Below are positions 24,223 to 30,961 of a stretch of 32,763 nt of DNA, piece after piece (positions within the stretch are counted from its first letter, which is position 1; each line of letters starts with the position of its first letter). Under the pieces are notes generated by a model that saw only the letters and a program-made list of their open reading frames with translations, was not told where the DNA came from and did not search any database. Source of the stretch: Chloroflexi bacterium HGW-Chloroflexi-9 (GTDB taxonomy: Bacteria; Chloroflexota; Dehalococcoidia; UBA2979); NCBI GenBank assembly GCA_002840675.1, contig PHBR01000033.1, forward strand, positions 1-32,763. The letters run 5' to 3'. The position numbers and the translations under genes are program-made.

Positions 24223-25380
24223 TCAGGACCGCGGCAGCGGTCGAGCGAACACGAGCACCCCGCCCGCCAGCGCCACCGCCGTCGAGAGGTAGAACACCGC
24301 CTCGATCCCCACCGCGTCGGCCACGGCGCCTGAGACGACCGGGCCCGAGAGCATCCCGATCGCGTACACCGCCTGGTAGACGCCCATCGCAGTCGCGCGC
24401 TGCGCCGGCGCCACCGCCAGCACCGCCAGCGTGATCAGTAGCGCGTTCGTGGAGCCCCGGCCGAAGCCGTTCAGCGCCTGCGTCACCCCCAGTTCCAACA
24501 CGTCGGAGGTCAGCGGCACCACAGCGGCGGCGATCGCCGTCACCAGCACGCCGATGAGCAACGTCACTGCGTACCCGGAGCGCGCCACCATCCACGGCAC
24601 CAGCAGCGTCCCCACCACGGAGGTCGCGAACATCGCCGTCGTGATGTAGCCCACCTCGGCGTCGGTCGCGCCGATCTGCTCGGCGTACACGGGGACGAAG
24701 CCGAAACTCGTCGCGAACGAGACGAACTGCACGGCGATGCCGATCACCGAGACGGTGACGAGCAGCGGGACGCGCGCGATCTCCAGGAACAGGCGCGGCG
24801 ACGAGGGTCGCCGGTCGGCGAGCGGGGGCTCCTCCGCCAGCAGCAGCAACACCGCGCCGGCGGCGGCCACCACCACGCCCGCGTAGAACGTGCTGTCGGT
24901 GCCGAGCGCGTCCGCGAGCAGGCCGCCGATGAACGTCGCCAGCACCAGCGCCACGGCGTTCACCGCCATAATCCGCGACATCGCGCGGGCCGCGTCGCCC
25001 GTCGCGAAGTAGGAGGCGTACAGGACGGTGATCGCCACCCACCCCGCGCCCGCGATGCCCGTGACGGCGCGCGCGGCGAACAGCGACCACGGGTTCGGCG
25101 AGAGCGCCAGCCACAACGCGCCAAGGGCGGATGCGACCAGCGCGATCACCGCGAACGGCTTCCGCCGTCCCAACGCGTCCGCGGCGATGCCGATGGGGAT
25201 GCGGAGCCCCACCTGCGCGATCGCGTAGGACGCGACCACCGCCCCGAGCATCGTGTTCGAGGCGCCCAGGTCCTGGGCGCGCAGCGGTAGGAACGGGACG
25301 TAGAAATAGAGCGACAGCCAGAAGAGGAACGTCGCCGCGGCGACCAGCCACGCCCCGCGGGCGCGGGCGCGCTCCGTCAG
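24223..25380 (-). CDS. MFS transporter (MFS_1) without a standard start codon
   Basis: A ~385-aa major facilitator with TM1 WLVAAATFLFWLSLYFYV, then GLRIPIGIAADALGRRKPF, AARAVTGIAGAGWVA and a normal C-half. The frame is open from 25419, just 3' of a TGA at 25422-25420, yet contains no ATG, GTG or TTG before residue Met at 25251, which is already beyond TM1. I list the CTG at 25380 as the nominal start. Alternatively a one-base indel separates the frame from GTG 25423, near a 9-bp tandem repeat (TCAGCGATC/TCAGCGATG, 25400-25417). It lies 24 nt downstream of selC on the same strand and might be transcribed from the tRNA promoter. Confidence 0.65.
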   Translation of the reverse strand: MTERARARGAWLVAAATFLFWLSLYFYVPFLPLRAQDLGASNTMLGAVVASYAIAQVGLRIPIGIAADALGRRKPFAVIALVASALGALWLALSPNPWSLFAARAVTGIAGAGWVAITVLYASYFATGDAARAMSRIMAVNAVALVLATFIGGLLADALGTDSTFYAGVVVAAAGAVLLLLAEEPPLADRRPSSPRLFLEIARVPLLVTVSVIGIAVQFVSFATSFGFVPVYAEQIGATDAEVGYITTAMFATSVVGTLLVPWMVARSGYAVTLLIGVLVTAIAAAVVPLTSDVLELGVTQALNGFGRGSTNALLITLAVLAVAPAQRATAMGVYQAVYAIGMLSGPVVSGAVADAVGIEAVFYLSTAVALAGGVLVFARPLPRS

Positions 25381-25443
25381 CGGCGGACGAGTCCTGGGCT
25401 CAGCGATCTCAGCGATGGCTCACCGTGCCCCGAGGCTCGATCT

Positions 25444-25540
25444 TGGCGGGAGTGCGTGGGGGTCGAACCCACCCGGGACCGCGACGCGGCCCCGCAACGG
25501 TTTTGAAGACCGCGGACACCACCGGGCACCATCCACTCCC
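25444..25540 (-). tRNA. selC: Selenocysteine tRNA, anticodon TCA
   Basis: A 97-nt tRNA with encoded CCA (25446-25444). The anticodon loop CTTCAAA carries TCA (complement of 25504-25506) on a GCGGT/ACCGT stem. The long variable arm GGGGCCGC...GCGGTCCC is diagnostic of tRNA-Sec, and the T arm is GTGGG-TTCGACC-CCCAC. The acceptor 3' strand is GCACTCCC-G-CCA; it pairs with the 5' GGGAGTG over 7 bp, while the eighth position of the elongated bacterial acceptor helix appears as G opposite G. This tRNA is charged with serine and converted by SelA, then delivered to UGA by SelB. Its presence supports the recoded TGA in the gene at 27554-28057. Confidence 0.95.
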
Positions 25541-25596
25541 GCTGGGATGATAAGCGGCGCACCCGTCGAGGGCGCACTACGGGCACGAGTCGGCTG

Positions 25597-26505
25597 CTAG
25601 CCGCCTCGGCGTGCGCGCCAGCCGGCCCAGCGCGCACGCGCCCAGCCGCTGACGCCGCGCGAGGCGCGCTCGGTGAGCGTGGTGCGCGAGGGGTCGAAGT
25701 GGCCGGTGATGGCGCGACGGTACGGCTCGCCGACGCGCGCGGCGGAGGCGCCAAAGCCCTCACCCCGCAGCCGCGCCCAGTCCTGCCGGTACGGCGTCAC
25801 CAGGTGTTCCTGCGTGAGTTGCCCCGCCGAGTGCAGGAACGCCAGCCCGACCCCGCTCGACACCTCGAGCAGTGAGCGGCGCTCCTCCCGCGCCGTCCGC
25901 ACGAGGGCGTTGAACAGCGACGCCATCTCCGCAGGGGCTGGCAGCGAACCGGCGTCGCTGCGGAACTCCGAAATCGACTGCTTCAGTTCCGCCAGCTCCA
26001 CGGGCGGCAGGTCGATCATCCGCGCCGCGTTGCCGACCGTACCCTCAAGCGCGCCGACGAGGTGATCGACCGAGGCGAAGTGCACGTCCGACGCCAGGAT
26101 GCCAGCCGCCTGCAGTTCGCGTTCCAGCGTGCGGAGGTAAACGCGCGAGCCGTTCAGGACATCGGCGGCGGCGGCCAGCAACCAGAGGGGCGAGAAGCCG
26201 ATCGCGGCGATCGCGCCGACCTCCACCACGTTCCCCGCCGTCTTCTTCACGGCGATCCGGCCCGCGCCCACCTGGTCCGGCTCGGCGCGGGGATCCACCA
26301 CCCCGCCGACCAGTTCCACCGCCACGCGCAGCGCGTTCTTCGCCGTCGCCTCGTACAGCCGGGAGCCGCGGACGATGCGCGGGAGGACCACCTGCGCCGT
26401 CTCGTGGACGAGCCCGCCGGCCGCCGCGAACGTCGCGCGCACGCCTCGTTCCGGCAGCGTGACGCCGTAGCGCAGCCAGCGCAGTGATCGAGGGTGATCC
26501 GTCAT
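25597..26505 (-). CDS. Hypothetical protein downstream of trxB
   Basis: A 302-aa protein I cannot assign to a family. It is Ala- and Arg-rich and mainly helical by composition. One hydrophobic stretch (about residues 95-115, VEVGAIAAIGFSPLWLLAAA) could be a membrane or buried helix. The region 115-215 looks like an amphipathic helical bundle (TLERELQAAGI, VELAELKQSISEFRS), and the C-terminus is strongly basic (RARWAGWRARRGG). ATG 26505 lies 18 nt after the trxB stop on the same strand, so it is probably cotranscribed with trxB. It lies 57 nt before selC. Codon use and position support a real gene; its role is unknown. Confidence 0.65.
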   Translation of the reverse strand: MTDHPRSLRWLRYGVTLPERGVRATFAAAGGLVHETAQVVLPRIVRGSRLYEATAKNALRVAVELVGGVVDPRAEPDQVGAGRIAVKKTAGNVVEVGAIAAIGFSPLWLLAAAADVLNGSRVYLRTLERELQAAGILASDVHFASVDHLVGALEGTVGNAARMIDLPPVELAELKQSISEFRSDAGSLPAPAEMASLFNALVRTAREERRSLLEVSSGVGLAFLHSAGQLTQEHLVTPYRQDWARLRGEGFGASAARVGEPYRRAITGHFDPSRTTLTERASRGVSGWARARWAGWRARRGG

Positions 26506-26523
26506 GGTGCGATCGTACGCGCG

Positions 26524-27474
26524 CTAGCCGCCCAGGTGGGTGAGGTACTGGTCCGCACGGATCGCCGCGGTCGCGCCGTCGCCGGCGGAGGAGACGACCT
26601 GCCGGGCGGCCTCAGAGCGGACGTCACCGGCGACGAACAGGCCCGGCACCGGCGTCTCCATCCACGCGTTCACGATCGCGTGCCCACCGGCATCCAGCGG
26701 AATGCCGAGATCGACCAGCAACGACGAGTTCGGCGTCTGGCCGATGAAGATGAAGACCGCGCTCGTCGGGAAGCGGCGCGTCGCGCCGGTGTTCACATCC
26801 CGCAGCGTCACCGCCTCGACGACCTCGTCACCGAGGATCTCCTCGACCACGCTGTTCCACTCGAACGCCATCTTCGGGTCGGCGAAGGCGCGCTCCTGCA
26901 ACACCTTCTGGGCGCGCAGTTCCTCGCGCCGGTGCACCAACGTCACCTTGGAGGCGTACCGCGTGGTGAACAGACCCTCCTCGACCGCCGCGTCCCCACC
27001 GCCAACGACAATGACCTCCTGGCCGGCAAAGAACGCCGCGTCGCAGGTGGCGCAGTAGGAGACACCGCGCCCGGTCAGTTCGCGCTCGCGCGGGACACCG
27101 AGCTTGTTGTACTCAGCGCCCGCCGTGTAGATAACGGCCCGCGCGAGGAAGTCGCCCGCGCCCTCCGTGCTCAGCGCGAAGCGCCCGTCCTCCGCGCGGC
27201 GGATGCCGGTGACGCGCGCGTAGACAGTCTCCATCCCGAACCGCTCCGCCTGCGCCTGCATGGCGATGGAGAGGTCGAGCCCGTTCACGCCGTCCGGGAA
27301 GCCCGGATAATTCTCCACCGCGTCCGTGGTCGCGATCTGGCCGCCGAGCACGCCGCCCTCGAACATGACGGTCGAGCGCAGGGCGCGCGCCGCGTACAGG
27401 CCCGCGGCCAGGCCGGCCGGGCCACCGCCGACGATGGCGATCTCGATCTCACGGACGGATGGGGCTGCGGTCAC
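26524..27474 (-). CDS. trxB: Thioredoxin reductase (NADPH-type)
   Basis: A 316-aa low-molecular-weight thioredoxin reductase, transferring electrons from NADPH through FAD and a CxxC pair to thioredoxin. The FAD motif is IVGGGPAGLAAGLYAAR, the redox site is CATCDAAFF, the second nucleotide fold is VIVVGGGDAAVEE, and the 2'-phosphate site VHRREELRA has the HRR-x3-R pattern expected for NADPH. The C-terminal FAD loop GLFVAGDVRSEAARQVVSSA-GDG is intact. GTG 27474 is preferred, with AAGGG upstream; TTG 27489 is an in-frame alternative. It is divergent from the selenoprotein reductase gene (79 nt between starts), so two thioredoxin-reducing systems share one control region. Confidence 0.93.
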   Translation of the reverse strand: MTAAPSVREIEIAIVGGGPAGLAAGLYAARALRSTVMFEGGVLGGQIATTDAVENYPGFPDGVNGLDLSIAMQAQAERFGMETVYARVTGIRRAEDGRFALSTEGAGDFLARAVIYTAGAEYNKLGVPRERELTGRGVSYCATCDAAFFAGQEVIVVGGGDAAVEEGLFTTRYASKVTLVHRREELRAQKVLQERAFADPKMAFEWNSVVEEILGDEVVEAVTLRDVNTGATRRFPTSAVFIFIGQTPNSSLLVDLGIPLDAGGHAIVNAWMETPVPGLFVAGDVRSEAARQVVSSAGDGATAAIRADQYLTHLGG

Positions 27475-27553
27475 GGGGTCACCCTTCAAACGGGGTCATC
27501 ACTTGCGAGGGCCGCCAGTGGCGGCGAGACTGATCGGACTCGAAGGGGGCATC

Positions 27554-28057
27554 GTGACGCTCGACCAGCCGTCAGACGCAGACCGCGCCGTCGCGAAGCC
27601 GGAGACGCTCGCCAAGATGCAGAAGTTCGTGGAGAACTTCGCACAGAAGTCCGGCACGTTCCTCCACCCCCAGCCCGAGATCACCGAGTTCCTCGTGATC
27701 GGCCTCGCCAAGAACGTGGACGAGCTCGGGAAGCCGCTCTGCCCCTGTATGTTCTTTGAGGACAAACAGGCTGAGATCGAGAAGAAGTTCTGGATCTGTC
27801 CCTGCGAGGAGATGCAACGGTGGAAATACTGCCACTGACTGCTCTTCTGCGATGAGGAAGGTCTTCCCATCACCGAACACCTGCCCGAGGACCACGAAGG
27901 CCGTGAAGCCTACGGCTTGAGGACCGACCCCACGCCCGACAAGGGCCGTGCGCTCGGACGCCTGGAGGCGAAGCAGGGACGCTCCGTGGCCAAGGGCCGC
28001 CGCGCCGATGGCGACGAGCCGGACGCGCCGCAGACGATCCCCCTCGGCGGCGGCTAA
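27554..28057 (+). CDS. Ferredoxin:thioredoxin reductase catalytic subunit with selenocysteine (in-frame TGA)
   Basis: The frame from GTG 27554 (GAAGGGGG just upstream) encodes a ferredoxin:thioredoxin reductase catalytic chain, which uses a [4Fe-4S] cluster and an adjacent disulfide to reduce thioredoxin with ferredoxin electrons. The signature CPC-X16-CPC-X8-CHC is present as C63-P-C65, C82-P-C84 and C93-H-[TGA]. TGA 27836-27838 (codon 95) falls exactly on the last Cys. The same frame then continues as LLFCDEEGLPITEHLPEDHE and on for 72 sense codons to TAA 28055-28057, total 167 residues. By alignment to the plant/cyanobacterial enzyme, residues 63, 82, 84 and 93 bind the cluster, while C65 and Sec95 match the active-site pair Cys57/Cys87. 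A SECIS-like hairpin follows, and selC is 2 kb away. The alternative is a truncated, inactive gene. Confidence 0.88.
27836..27871 (+). promoter_or_regulatory. Bacterial SECIS-like element after the TGA
   Basis: After TGA 27836-27838, GATG (27851-27854) pairs with CATC (27868-27871), A27855 is bulged, and GGAA (27856-27859) pairs with TTCC (27864-27867) around loop GGTC (27860-27863). The GGUC loop is identical to that of the E. coli fdhF SECIS bound by SelB, and a bulged base below the loop is also a shared feature. The loop begins 21 nt after the TGA, inside the usual bacterial distance window. Confidence 0.75.
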
Positions 28058-28090
28058 GCCCCCGCGCTACCCACATACGGTCTAGCGAAT

Positions 28091-28120
28091 GATCGGGGCG
28101 GCCTCGCGGCCGCCCCGATT
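28091..28120. terminator. Bidirectional terminator between Sec-FTR and thioredoxin genes
   Basis: A perfect 12-bp stem, ATCGGGGCGGCC (28092-28103) with GGCCGCCCCGAT (28108-28119), around a TCGC tetraloop. It lies between two convergent genes, 34 nt after the FTR stop and 23 nt before the thioredoxin stop. The T-tract is minimal on both sides, as is common in high-GC genomes. Confidence 0.7.
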
Positions 28121-28142
28121 CGTCACTCAGCCGAGACGAGCG

Positions 28143-28472
28143 CTAGTTCGCCAGCGCCGACTCGAGGTGCTTCGCCAGGTCGCTCTTCGGACGGAAGCCA
28201 ACGATCTGGCCGACCGCCTGGCCGCCCTTGAAGATGAGCAGCGTGGGGATCGAGCGGATCTGATAGGTCGAAGCGACCTTCGGGTTCTCGTCCGTGTTCA
28301 ACTTCACGAATTTCACCTTGCCGTCGTAGTCGGTGGAGAGCTCCTCCACGACCGGGGCCACCATACGGCAGGGGCCGCACCAGGGAGCCCAGAAGTCCAC
28401 CAGCACGGGCATCTCGCTCTGCAGGACGTCCTGCTCGAAGGTGGCGTCAGAAGTGTCAGTCGGGTGTGCCAT
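28143..28472 (-). CDS. trxA: Thioredoxin
   Basis: A 109-aa classical thioredoxin with the active site [12 protein letters not shown] (Cys32, Cys35), the conserved Asp26 in VDFW and the cis-Pro loop SIPTLLIF. It is a cytosolic dithiol reductant and the expected substrate of both TrxB and the ferredoxin-dependent reductase nearby. ATG 28472 follows GAAAGGA. Its promoter, read on the minus strand, is TTGACA (28610-28605), 17-nt spacer, TAGATT (28587-28582), and the CsoR-type palindrome fills the spacer. This predicts repression by the divergently encoded CsoR-family protein. Confidence 0.95.
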   Translation of the reverse strand: MAHPTDTSDATFEQDVLQSEMPVLVDFWAPWCGPCRMVAPVVEELSTDYDGKVKFVKLNTDENPKVASTYQIRSIPTLLIFKGGQAVGQIVGFRPKSDLAKHLESALAN

Positions 28473-28554
28473 CGCCCGTGTCCTTTCGGTGAACCTGCCG
28501 GCAGAGGCCAGCAGCATGAGCGGCGAACGCTGCGCGTCCCGGGTTCGGGATCCG

Positions 28555-28610
28555 TTGACACGGTTCCCGCCGCTGAGTGACAATCTACATACCCCCTCCG
28601 GGTATGTCAA
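28555..28610. promoter_or_regulatory. Divergent trxA/csoR promoters with a CsoR-type operator
   Basis: The palindrome ACATACCC-N5-GGGTATGT spans 28587-28607. Its core ATACCC-N5-GGGTAT resembles operators known for CsoR-family repressors. On the minus strand it fills the spacer between TTGACA (28610-28605) and TAGATT (28587-28582), facing trxA. On the plus strand TTGACA (28555-28560), 18 nt, GACAAT (28579-28584) would start transcription inside the palindrome, facing csoR. One bound tetramer could therefore block both promoters. Confidence 0.75.
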
Positions 28611-28666
28611 CCCCGTCGAACACAGACGTGCGAACATGCAGCGACGGGGATGAAGGTGGTGCCGCC

Positions 28667-29002
28667 ATGGAACCCAGCGAGAACGATGCACTCCTGACGC
28701 GCCTGCGGCGTATCGAGGGCCAGGTGCGTGGCATCACGCGCATGCTGGAGGGCGGGCGCGCCTGCGAGGACGTGGTCACGCAGTTGATGGCCGTCCGCGC
28801 CAGCATCGACACCGTCGGCGCGGTGGTGCTGGACCAGCACCTGTCAACCTGCATCGAGGGCAAGGAGCCGGCCGCCCAGGTGGACGCGCTGCGCGACGCG
28901 ATGCGGCTGTGGTGGCGCTGGGCACCGGCCGCCGGTGGCACCGGCGTAGACCCGGACTCCAGCGGGGCATCATCTCCGCTGCCCGTGATGAGCGACCGCT
29001 AG
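28667..29002 (+). CDS. csoR: CsoR-family metal-sensing repressor
   Basis: A 111-aa all-helical DUF156 repressor. The family DNA-binding helix is [20 protein letters not shown]. The metal ligands Cys33, His58 and Cys62 (RACEDV and LDQHLSTC) have the same spacing as Cys36, His61 and Cys65 of the Cu(I) sensor CsoR; the persulfide sensor CstR lacks the His. Copper-type sensing is therefore the best guess. A ~30-residue Pro/Gly/Ser tail with LWWRW is unusual and of unknown role. ATG 28667 follows AAGGTGG. It is probably autoregulated through the 28587-28607 palindrome. No copper ATPase or chaperone gene is nearby; trxA is the evident divergent target. Its TAG shares CTAG with the HDOD gene. Confidence 0.85.
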   Translation: MEPSENDALLTRLRRIEGQVRGITRMLEGGRACEDVVTQLMAVRASIDTVGAVVLDQHLSTCIEGKEPAAQVDALRDAMRLWWRWAPAAGGTGVDPDSSGASSPLPVMSDR

Positions 29003-29838
29003 GCCGGCGGATCGTCCAGCATCGCCCCGGACAGCACACGGTCGACACGGCGGATCATTTCGCCGGTCGACCCGTAGAACCCCTCAATCGCACGCTGCAA
29101 CCTCGGGTCCAGTTCACGCCGCTGTGGGTAAAAGCGCCCACCGAGGCCAAGCGTGTATGCCCCCTCCACGGCCGCCCACAGCGCCCGGCCCAGCCGGCTC
29201 CGCTCCAGCGGCCCCCGCTCCCGCTCCAGCACCGCGGTGACAACCGTCGCCGGCAGGCCCCACCGCTGGAGGATCACCGCGCTCAGTTCGTGCAGGGCGT
29301 AGCCCAGGACCGCGCGCTCCCCGTCCGCGTCCAGCCCGCCCCGGTGCGTGCGCAGGGACGGCAGCATCGCGGTCAGGTCCGACCGCTCGATGTCCAGCAA
29401 CAGGAATCCGATCTGGTAGAGCATCCCGGTGGCGGCGGTCAGGCTCGCCTCCGGCACATCGTCACGGACCAGGATCGTCGTGCCGAACGACACGCAGACG
29501 GACCGACGCCAGTACTCGACGACATCGAGGGCGTTCGTGCCGGAGTCCATGCCGGAGATCAGCAGGGAGATCACCGCGGCAGAGTGGAGCCTTCGATAAC
29601 CGTATTGCTGCAGGCTGGCGTCTGTGTCGGTCGCGATCGCCTCGGGGTCGCCGAGCGACCGGCCTACCTGTCGCAGGCGGACACGCGCATCCTTCGTCGT
29701 GGCCAGGATCGCGCGGAACGCGGTCGGCGTGTCCGGGTCAGCGGGATTCAGCATGATCAGCGGCAGGAACCCCACTGGCAGCGGGTGTGCCTGCGTTAAC
29801 TGGTCAGCCATCTCATCCAGTGAGGGAAGTGGGCGCAC
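28999..29838 (-). CDS. HDOD-domain protein
   Basis: A 279-aa single-domain HDOD protein, a degenerate HD fold used in bacterial signalling, often with c-di-GMP or chemotaxis systems. Segments matching the family are LPSLDEMADQLTQ at the start, TAATGMLYQIGFLLLDIE in place of the GLLHDIG block, and YALHELSAVILQRWGLPATV. The HD metal ligands are absent, as is usual in HDOD, so no phosphodiesterase activity is expected. GTG 29838 is assigned because it includes the N-terminal family segment; ATG 29811 is an alternative. No partner domain is fused. The 118-nt upstream spacer to plsX shows no clear feature. Confidence 0.75.
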   Translation of the reverse strand: MRPLPSLDEMADQLTQAHPLPVGFLPLIMLNPADPDTPTAFRAILATTKDARVRLRQVGRSLGDPEAIATDTDASLQQYGYRRLHSAAVISLLISGMDSGTNALDVVEYWRRSVCVSFGTTILVRDDVPEASLTAATGMLYQIGFLLLDIERSDLTAMLPSLRTHRGGLDADGERAVLGYALHELSAVILQRWGLPATVVTAVLERERGPLERSRLGRALWAAVEGAYTLGLGGRFYPQRRELDPRLQRAIEGFYGSTGEMIRRVDRVLSGAMLDDPPA

Positions 29839-29956
29839 AGCATCCGCCTGACGGGCGCTTCAGGAACAGTTGCGGTGCCGCCTCCATGAAGGATAGAGCG
29901 CGCTGCATCGCTGCACGTCCTCGGGACGCGCACAGCGCACGATCCTTAGCGAATAT

Positions 29957-30961
29957 TCAGGCCTGAAGGCCGCCCGATACCGCTTCGGTCAGTGCCGCCA
30001 GCATGCCCTGTTCCACGGCGTGGTGAGCGTTCTTCACGCCGTTCGCGACGGCCTGTTCGTCGCTGCGGCCATGGCCGACGAAGACCGCACCGTCCACCCC
30101 CAGCAACGGCACCGCGCCGTACTGCCGGTAGTCCAGTCGCTCTCGCACCCCTCGCAGCGAGGGCAGGAGCAACGCTCCGCCGATCTTCGAGCGGAGCGAG
30201 GAACGCGCCGCGTTCCGCATCTCGCCGAACAGCAGCGTGACCATGCCCTCCGCAAGTTTCAGGCACACGTTGCCGGTGAACCCGTCCGTCACAACCACGT
30301 CCGCCTCGCCGCTGAGCAGCGCGCGCCCCTCCAGGTTGCCGATGAAGTTCAGGCGGATGTCGTGCGCCAGCAACTGGTGCGTCTCGGTGACCAGCATCGA
30401 GCCCTTCGAGGACTCCTCGCCGATCGAGAGCAGCGCCACGCGCGGTGACTCCAGCCCTCGCACGGCGCGCATGTAGGCAGACCCGAGGTGTGCGAACTGC
30501 ACGAGGTGGGATGGTCGCGCGTCCGCGTTCGCGCCGACATCCAGGAACAGCACCGCCCCGTCCCCGGCCGGCAGCACTGCGCCCAGCGCGGGCCGCTCCA
30601 CGCCCTTCAGCCGTCCGAGCACGATCAGCGCCGTCGCCATCGCCGCGCCCGTGTTGCCCATCGTCACCAGCGCCGCGGCCTCGCCGCGCTTCACCAGTTC
30701 CGTGCCGATGTAGAGCGAGGTCTGCCGGTTCCGGCGCACGTCCGCCGCGGCCTTGTCGCCCATGCCCACCTGGTCCGGCGCGTGGACGATGCGCATGTGC
30801 GCCGGGGCGCCACCGCGCGCGTTCAACTCACGCCCGAGGATCTCCGAGTCACCGACCAGGATGACTTCGATGCCGGCGGCCGCGGCCAGCAGCGCCCCGC
30901 CCACCGTGGCGCTCGGCGCGTCGTCGCCGCCCATCCCATCGAGCGCAATGGCCGTGCTCAC
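29957..30961 (-). CDS. plsX: Phosphate acyltransferase PlsX
   Basis: A 334-aa PlsX, which converts acyl-ACP to acyl-phosphate as the entry to phosphatidic-acid synthesis with PlsY. Diagnostic blocks are IALDGMGGDDAPSATVGGAL at the N-terminus, MGNTGAAMATALIVLGRLKG, RPALGAVLP, LDVGANADARPSHLVQFAHL, LLSIGEESSKG and ADVVVTDGFTGNV. Length is normal. GTG 30961 overlaps the stop of the upstream methyltransferase (GTGA), so its translation is coupled to that gene. The usual neighbours fabD, fabG, acpP and rpmF are absent here. Confidence 0.95.
   Translation of the reverse strand: MSTAIALDGMGGDDAPSATVGGALLAAAAGIEVILVGDSEILGRELNARGGAPAHMRIVHAPDQVGMGDKAAADVRRNRQTSLYIGTELVKRGEAAALVTMGNTGAAMATALIVLGRLKGVERPALGAVLPAGDGAVLFLDVGANADARPSHLVQFAHLGSAYMRAVRGLESPRVALLSIGEESSKGSMLVTETHQLLAHDIRLNFIGNLEGRALLSGEADVVVTDGFTGNVCLKLAEGMVTLLFGEMRNAARSSLRSKIGGALLLPSLRGVRERLDYRQYGAVPLLGVDGAVFVGHGRSDEQAVANGVKNAHHAVEQGMLAALTEAVSGGLQA

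Noticed and set aside
22850-24292. 480-codon frame overlapping the MFS_3 gene at 22878
   Set aside because: Arg-rich alternate frame without family signal; the transporter in the other frame has all expected membrane segments.
27836-27838. Reading the TGA as the true end of the reductase
   Set aside because: It would remove an essential active-site residue exactly at the motif position, while the frame stays open with protein-like codons, a SECIS-like hairpin and selC nearby.
28667-29002. CstR (persulfide sensor) annotation for the CsoR-family gene
   Set aside because: The His ligand between the two cysteines is present with CsoR spacing, which favours Cu(I) sensing.
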